From JAFALK01 sp042701975 (GTDB lineage Bacteria > Pseudomonadota > Gammaproteobacteria > Burkholderiales > Burkholderiaceae_C), in NCBI GenBank assembly GCA_042701975.1, contig CP170561.1, forward strand, positions 3,472,001-3,536,000: a DNA stretch of 64,000 nt, written 5' to 3'. Every line of letters starts with the position of its first letter. Positions within the stretch are counted from its first letter, which is position 1. The notes beneath the pieces are model-generated. The model was not told the DNA's origin. It did not search any database and saw nothing but the letters and a program-made list of their open reading frames with translations. Position numbers and translations under genes: made by a program. Below, piece after piece: positions 61,673 to 64,000 of the stretch.

Positions 61673-62314
61673 ATGGAACTCCTGCACCTGTTTCTCGACT
61701 TTGTCCGCCACGTCGACGTCTACCTGATGAACTTCGTGGCGCACTACGGCGCCTGGATCTACGGCCTGTTGTTTGTGATCATCTTCGTGGAGACGGGCGT
61801 GGTGGTCATGCCCTTCCTGCCCGGTGATTCGCTGCTGTTCATCGTCGGCGCCATGTGCGGTGCTGGCCTGCTGGAGTACTGGATCGCCGCGCCTTTGATG
61901 TTCGTGGCCGCCGTGGCCGGCAACCAGAGCAACTACACCATCGGCCGGCTGATCGGCCCCAAGGTGTTCCAGTGGGAGCAGTCGCGCTTCTTCAACCGCC
62001 GCGCCTTCGACCAGGCGCACGCCTTCTATGAGAAGTACGGCGGGATCACCATCGTCATCGCCCGCTTCATGCCCTTCGTGCGCACCTTCGCGCCCTTCGT
62101 GGCCGGCGTTGCGGCGATGACGCGCAGCAAGTTCAGCCTGTACGACGTGACCGGTGGCGCGCTGTGGATCTTCTCGGTCAGCGCCTGCGGCCTGTTCTTC
62201 GGCAACATGGCCTGGGTGAAGAGCAATCTGGAGATCATCATCTGGGCGATGATCTTCATCCCCGGCGTGATCGCGATCTATGGCGCCTGGAAGGGCCGGC
62301 GCAAGAAGGCCTGA
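61673..62314 (+). CDS. DedA-family membrane protein
   Basis: DedA/SNARE-associated-like protein of 213 residues. Four or five membrane segments, with FVETGVVVMPFLPGDSLLFI (conserved Glu, Pro and Asp), NYTIGRLIGPKVF and RFMPFVRTFAPFVAGVAAM (the conserved Arg residues). DedA proteins are undecaprenyl-phosphate or phospholipid flippases, or affect proton-motive force; exact activity is unsettled. A C-terminal basic tail (WKGRRKKA) is present. It is convergent with amiC. Confidence 0.92.
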   Translation: MELLHLFLDFVRHVDVYLMNFVAHYGAWIYGLLFVIIFVETGVVVMPFLPGDSLLFIVGAMCGAGLLEYWIAAPLMFVAAVAGNQSNYTIGRLIGPKVFQWEQSRFFNRRAFDQAHAFYEKYGGITIVIARFMPFVRTFAPFVAGVAAMTRSKFSLYDVTGGALWIFSVSACGLFFGNMAWVKSNLEIIIWAMIFIPGVIAIYGAWKGRRKKA

Positions 62315-62337
62315 TCCATCCAGCGGCAAGCAATCGA

Positions 62338-63660
62338 TCAGGTGATCGTCCGGTGCCGCGAGAGCGGCGGATTCTTGGCGAAATAGCGCGAGATGCCGGT
62401 GGCCAGCGCCTTGACCAGCTGGTCCTGGTAGTCGGCGTCGCGCAGGCGCGATTCCTCTTCCGGGTTGGAGATGAAGGCCGTCTCCACCAGGATGCTGGGG
62501 ATGTCCGGCGCCTTCAGCACCACGAAGCCGGCCTGCTCGACCGCGCCGCGGTGCAGCTTGCCCACGGTGCCGATCTGCTGGAGCACGACGCCGCCGAGCT
62601 TGAGGCTGTCCTTGATCTGGGCGCTGACGCTCATGTCGAGCAGGGCGCGCAGCACGTGCGCGTCCTTCACTTTGACGTTGACACCGCCGACCATGTCGGC
62701 CGCGTTCTCCTTGTCGGCCAGCCACTTCGCCTGCGCACTGCTGGCGCCGCTGTCCGACAGCGCAAAGACCGAAGCGCCACGTGCCTTGGGCGTGATGAAG
62801 GCGTCAGCGTGGATGGAGACGAACAGGTCGGCCTGCACGCGCCGCGCCTTGCGAACGCGCTCCTGCAGGGGCACGAAGAAGTCGGCATCGCGCGTCATCA
62901 TCACGCGGATGTTGGGCTGGTCTTCGAGCTTCTCGCGCAGCTTGAGCGCGATGGCGAGGACCACGTCCTTTTCCTTCAGGCCGGACGGGCCGATGGCGCC
63001 CGGATCCTCTCCGCCATGGCCGGGATCCAGCGCGATGACGATCAGGCGGTCGAGCTTGGCCTGCTCCTTGGCGGCGAGCTTGGGGGGCGTGGTCGGCTTG
63101 GGTGCCGGTGCTGTTGCAGATGCTGCAGGCGCGGGGGGCTTCGAAGCCACCTGGTTGATGGCGTCTTGCACGCTCTTGGCAGCATCGCGTTCGCGCTCCA
63201 TCACCAGGGCCAGCAGCGGGTCGGCCTCGACCTTCGGATAAAGGTCGAACACCAGCCGGTTCTGGTAGGCCGCCACGGGCGCCAGCGTGAACACCTGCGG
63301 GGCAATGGGCTGCTTGAGGTCGAAGACGATGCGCACGGTGCGCGGGGTGTTCTGGCCGACGCGGACGCCGCCGATGTAGGGGTCGTCCGGCTGGATCTTG
63401 CCGAGCAGCTCGCGCAGGCGTGGGCTCAGCTCGAGGTCGTCGATGTCGATGGCCAGGCGGTTCGGCGACTCCACCAGCGTGTGGCGAGCCTCCAGCGGCT
63501 TGTCAGACTCGAGCGTGACGCGGGTGTAATCGGTGGCCGGCCAGACGCGCACGGCGATGATGCTCGGGCCGTTGCCTGCCAGCGCCTTCGGGATGCGCAG
63601 CGTGAAGGCGAGGGCGCCCATGGCGCGCAAGGCCCGGCGGCGGGACGTACTGCAGTTCAT
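62338..63660 (-). CDS. amiC: N-acetylmuramoyl-L-alanine amidase AmiC-type (AMIN + Amidase_3)
   Basis: Amidase of 440 residues. Twin-arginine export signal (SRRRALRAMGALAFTL), then an AMIN domain (about 35-150, RVWPATDYTRVTLESDKPLE) that targets septal peptidoglycan. A Pro/Ala/Lys linker (about 190-220) leads to the zinc amidase domain: IALDPGHGGEDPGAIG (His, Glu), LFVSIHADAF (His) and ILVETAFISNPEEE (Glu). It cleaves the cross-bridge peptides during daughter-cell separation. Its ATG overlaps the tsaE stop (ATGA); the upstream frame extension is antisense or overlapping. The linker is of low complexity. Confidence 0.94.
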   Translation of the reverse strand: MNCSTSRRRALRAMGALAFTLRIPKALAGNGPSIIAVRVWPATDYTRVTLESDKPLEARHTLVESPNRLAIDIDDLELSPRLRELLGKIQPDDPYIGGVRVGQNTPRTVRIVFDLKQPIAPQVFTLAPVAAYQNRLVFDLYPKVEADPLLALVMERERDAAKSVQDAINQVASKPPAPAASATAPAPKPTTPPKLAAKEQAKLDRLIVIALDPGHGGEDPGAIGPSGLKEKDVVLAIALKLREKLEDQPNIRVMMTRDADFFVPLQERVRKARRVQADLFVSIHADAFITPKARGASVFALSDSGASSAQAKWLADKENAADMVGGVNVKVKDAHVLRALLDMSVSAQIKDSLKLGGVVLQQIGTVGKLHRGAVEQAGFVVLKAPDIPSILVETAFISNPEEESRLRDADYQDQLVKALATGISRYFAKNPPLSRHRTIT

Positions 63661-64000
63661 TCCTGGCCCTCCAGGCCGGTCAAGACTTGGACACCTGACG
63701 TCGTACCCGCACGCAGTTCGACGAGACGCGCGTCGTCGGCCTCGCGGGTCGTTAACCACACCTGGATGTCGGCCACGGGCAGCATGCCGGCGGCCTTCTC
63801 GGGCCACTCGGACAGCTTCAGGCCCGGGGCGGTGAACACATCGCGAAAACCGGCGTCTTCCCACTCGCGCGGGTTTTCGAAGCGGTAGAAGTCGAAGTGG
63901 CTGGCTGGGCCTTGGTCCAGCTCGTAGCTTTCCAGCACGGCATAGCTCGGGCTCTTGATGCGCCCGGTAACGCCCAGCGCGCGCAGCAGATGGCGCACAA
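63657..64000 (-). CDS. tsaE: TsaE, tRNA threonylcarbamoyl-adenosine biosynthesis ATPase (5' end cut by window)
   Basis: Partial protein of about 114 residues, missing its N-terminal part (Walker A lies outside the window). The visible part starts near VRHLLRALGVTGRIKSPSYA (the typical T/S-P-T/S-Y motif) and continues with HFDFYRFENPREWEDAGFRD and LKLSEWPEKAAGMLPVADIQ. TsaE is the ATPase of the t6A37 tRNA-modification complex with TsaB and TsaD. It overlaps amiC by 4 bp in the known tsaE-amiC order. Confidence 0.9.
   Translation of the reverse strand, partial: VRHLLRALGVTGRIKSPSYAVLESYELDQGPASHFDFYRFENPREWEDAGFRDVFTAPGLKLSEWPEKAAGMLPVADIQVWLTTREADDARLVELRAGTTSGVQVLTGLEGQE

Overview
The window is a GC-rich bacterial chromosome segment of about 64 kb. 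It carries some 54 closely packed protein genes and no rRNA, tRNA, phage, IS or CRISPR that I can recognise. Gene content and local order (ybgC-tolQ-tolR, ribD-ribBX-ribH-nusB, nrdR-glyA, edd-eda, Bug-type TctC receptor, UbiD, DUF748 protein, many c-di-GMP and chemotaxis proteins) point to Burkholderiales, most like the Rubrivivax/Roseateles/Mitsuaria group. The species assignment is inference from memory, not a search.

Layout. 1-5.7 kb: a minus-strand run of envelope and riboflavin genes (ribD, a RibB fused to a degenerate GTP cyclohydrolase II domain, ribH, nusB, an aminotransferase, ybgC, tolQ and a truncated tolR), joined largely by 1-4 nt stop/start overlaps. 5.8-8.0 kb: a plus-strand acyltransferase and GNAT pair, then a frameshifted relic that reads like the start of fimT joined to the end of pilV. 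8.0-10.8 kb: nrdR, glyA with a clear ZTP (pfl) riboswitch in its leader, and a lytic transglycosylase. 11-19 kb: ubiD, an ElyC/YdcF-type protein, a large AsmA-like DUF748 protein, pdxH, a MobA-like nucleotidyltransferase and chaC. 19.3-21.8 kb: the Entner-Doudoroff pair edd-eda behind a HexR-like operator. 21.8-27.4 kb: a thioesterase, a MarR regulator and a MacA-MacB-outer-membrane-factor efflux operon. 27.5-34.9 kb: Bug receptor, exonuclease III, a histidine kinase translationally coupled to a receiver-GGDEF-EAL protein, a DUF4337 protein and folA.

34.9-38.1 kb is a three-gene copper module: a small secreted Cys/His/Met protein carrying a pure 12-unit ATGCAG repeat, a TolC-family lipoprotein, and a Tat-exported multicopper oxidase. 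38.2-43.9 kb: a chemotaxis receptor, a cyclic-nucleotide-domain/thioredoxin-reductase-like flavoprotein lacking the usual CxxC, and the ergothioneine pair egtB/egtD. 43.8-51.2 kb: thyA, an ABC exporter, and a second MarR-controlled efflux locus (marR-OMF-emrA-emrB). That marR promoter is near-consensus, contains a palindromic operator, and predicts a leaderless or nearly leaderless mRNA. 51.4-64 kb: a diguanylate cyclase, miaA, an RluF-type pseudouridine synthase, mutL, a tricorn-like protease, a CocE/NonD hydrolase, a DedA protein, amiC and a truncated tsaE.

No wholly novel multigene system is evident. The most interesting items are the Met-Gln hexanucleotide repeat in the copper protein, the fimT/pilV relic, the leaderless marR promoter and operator, the RibBX-type fusion in a cluster without riboflavin synthase, and the well-defined regulatory sites (ZTP riboswitch, HexR-like box, paired MarR boxes).
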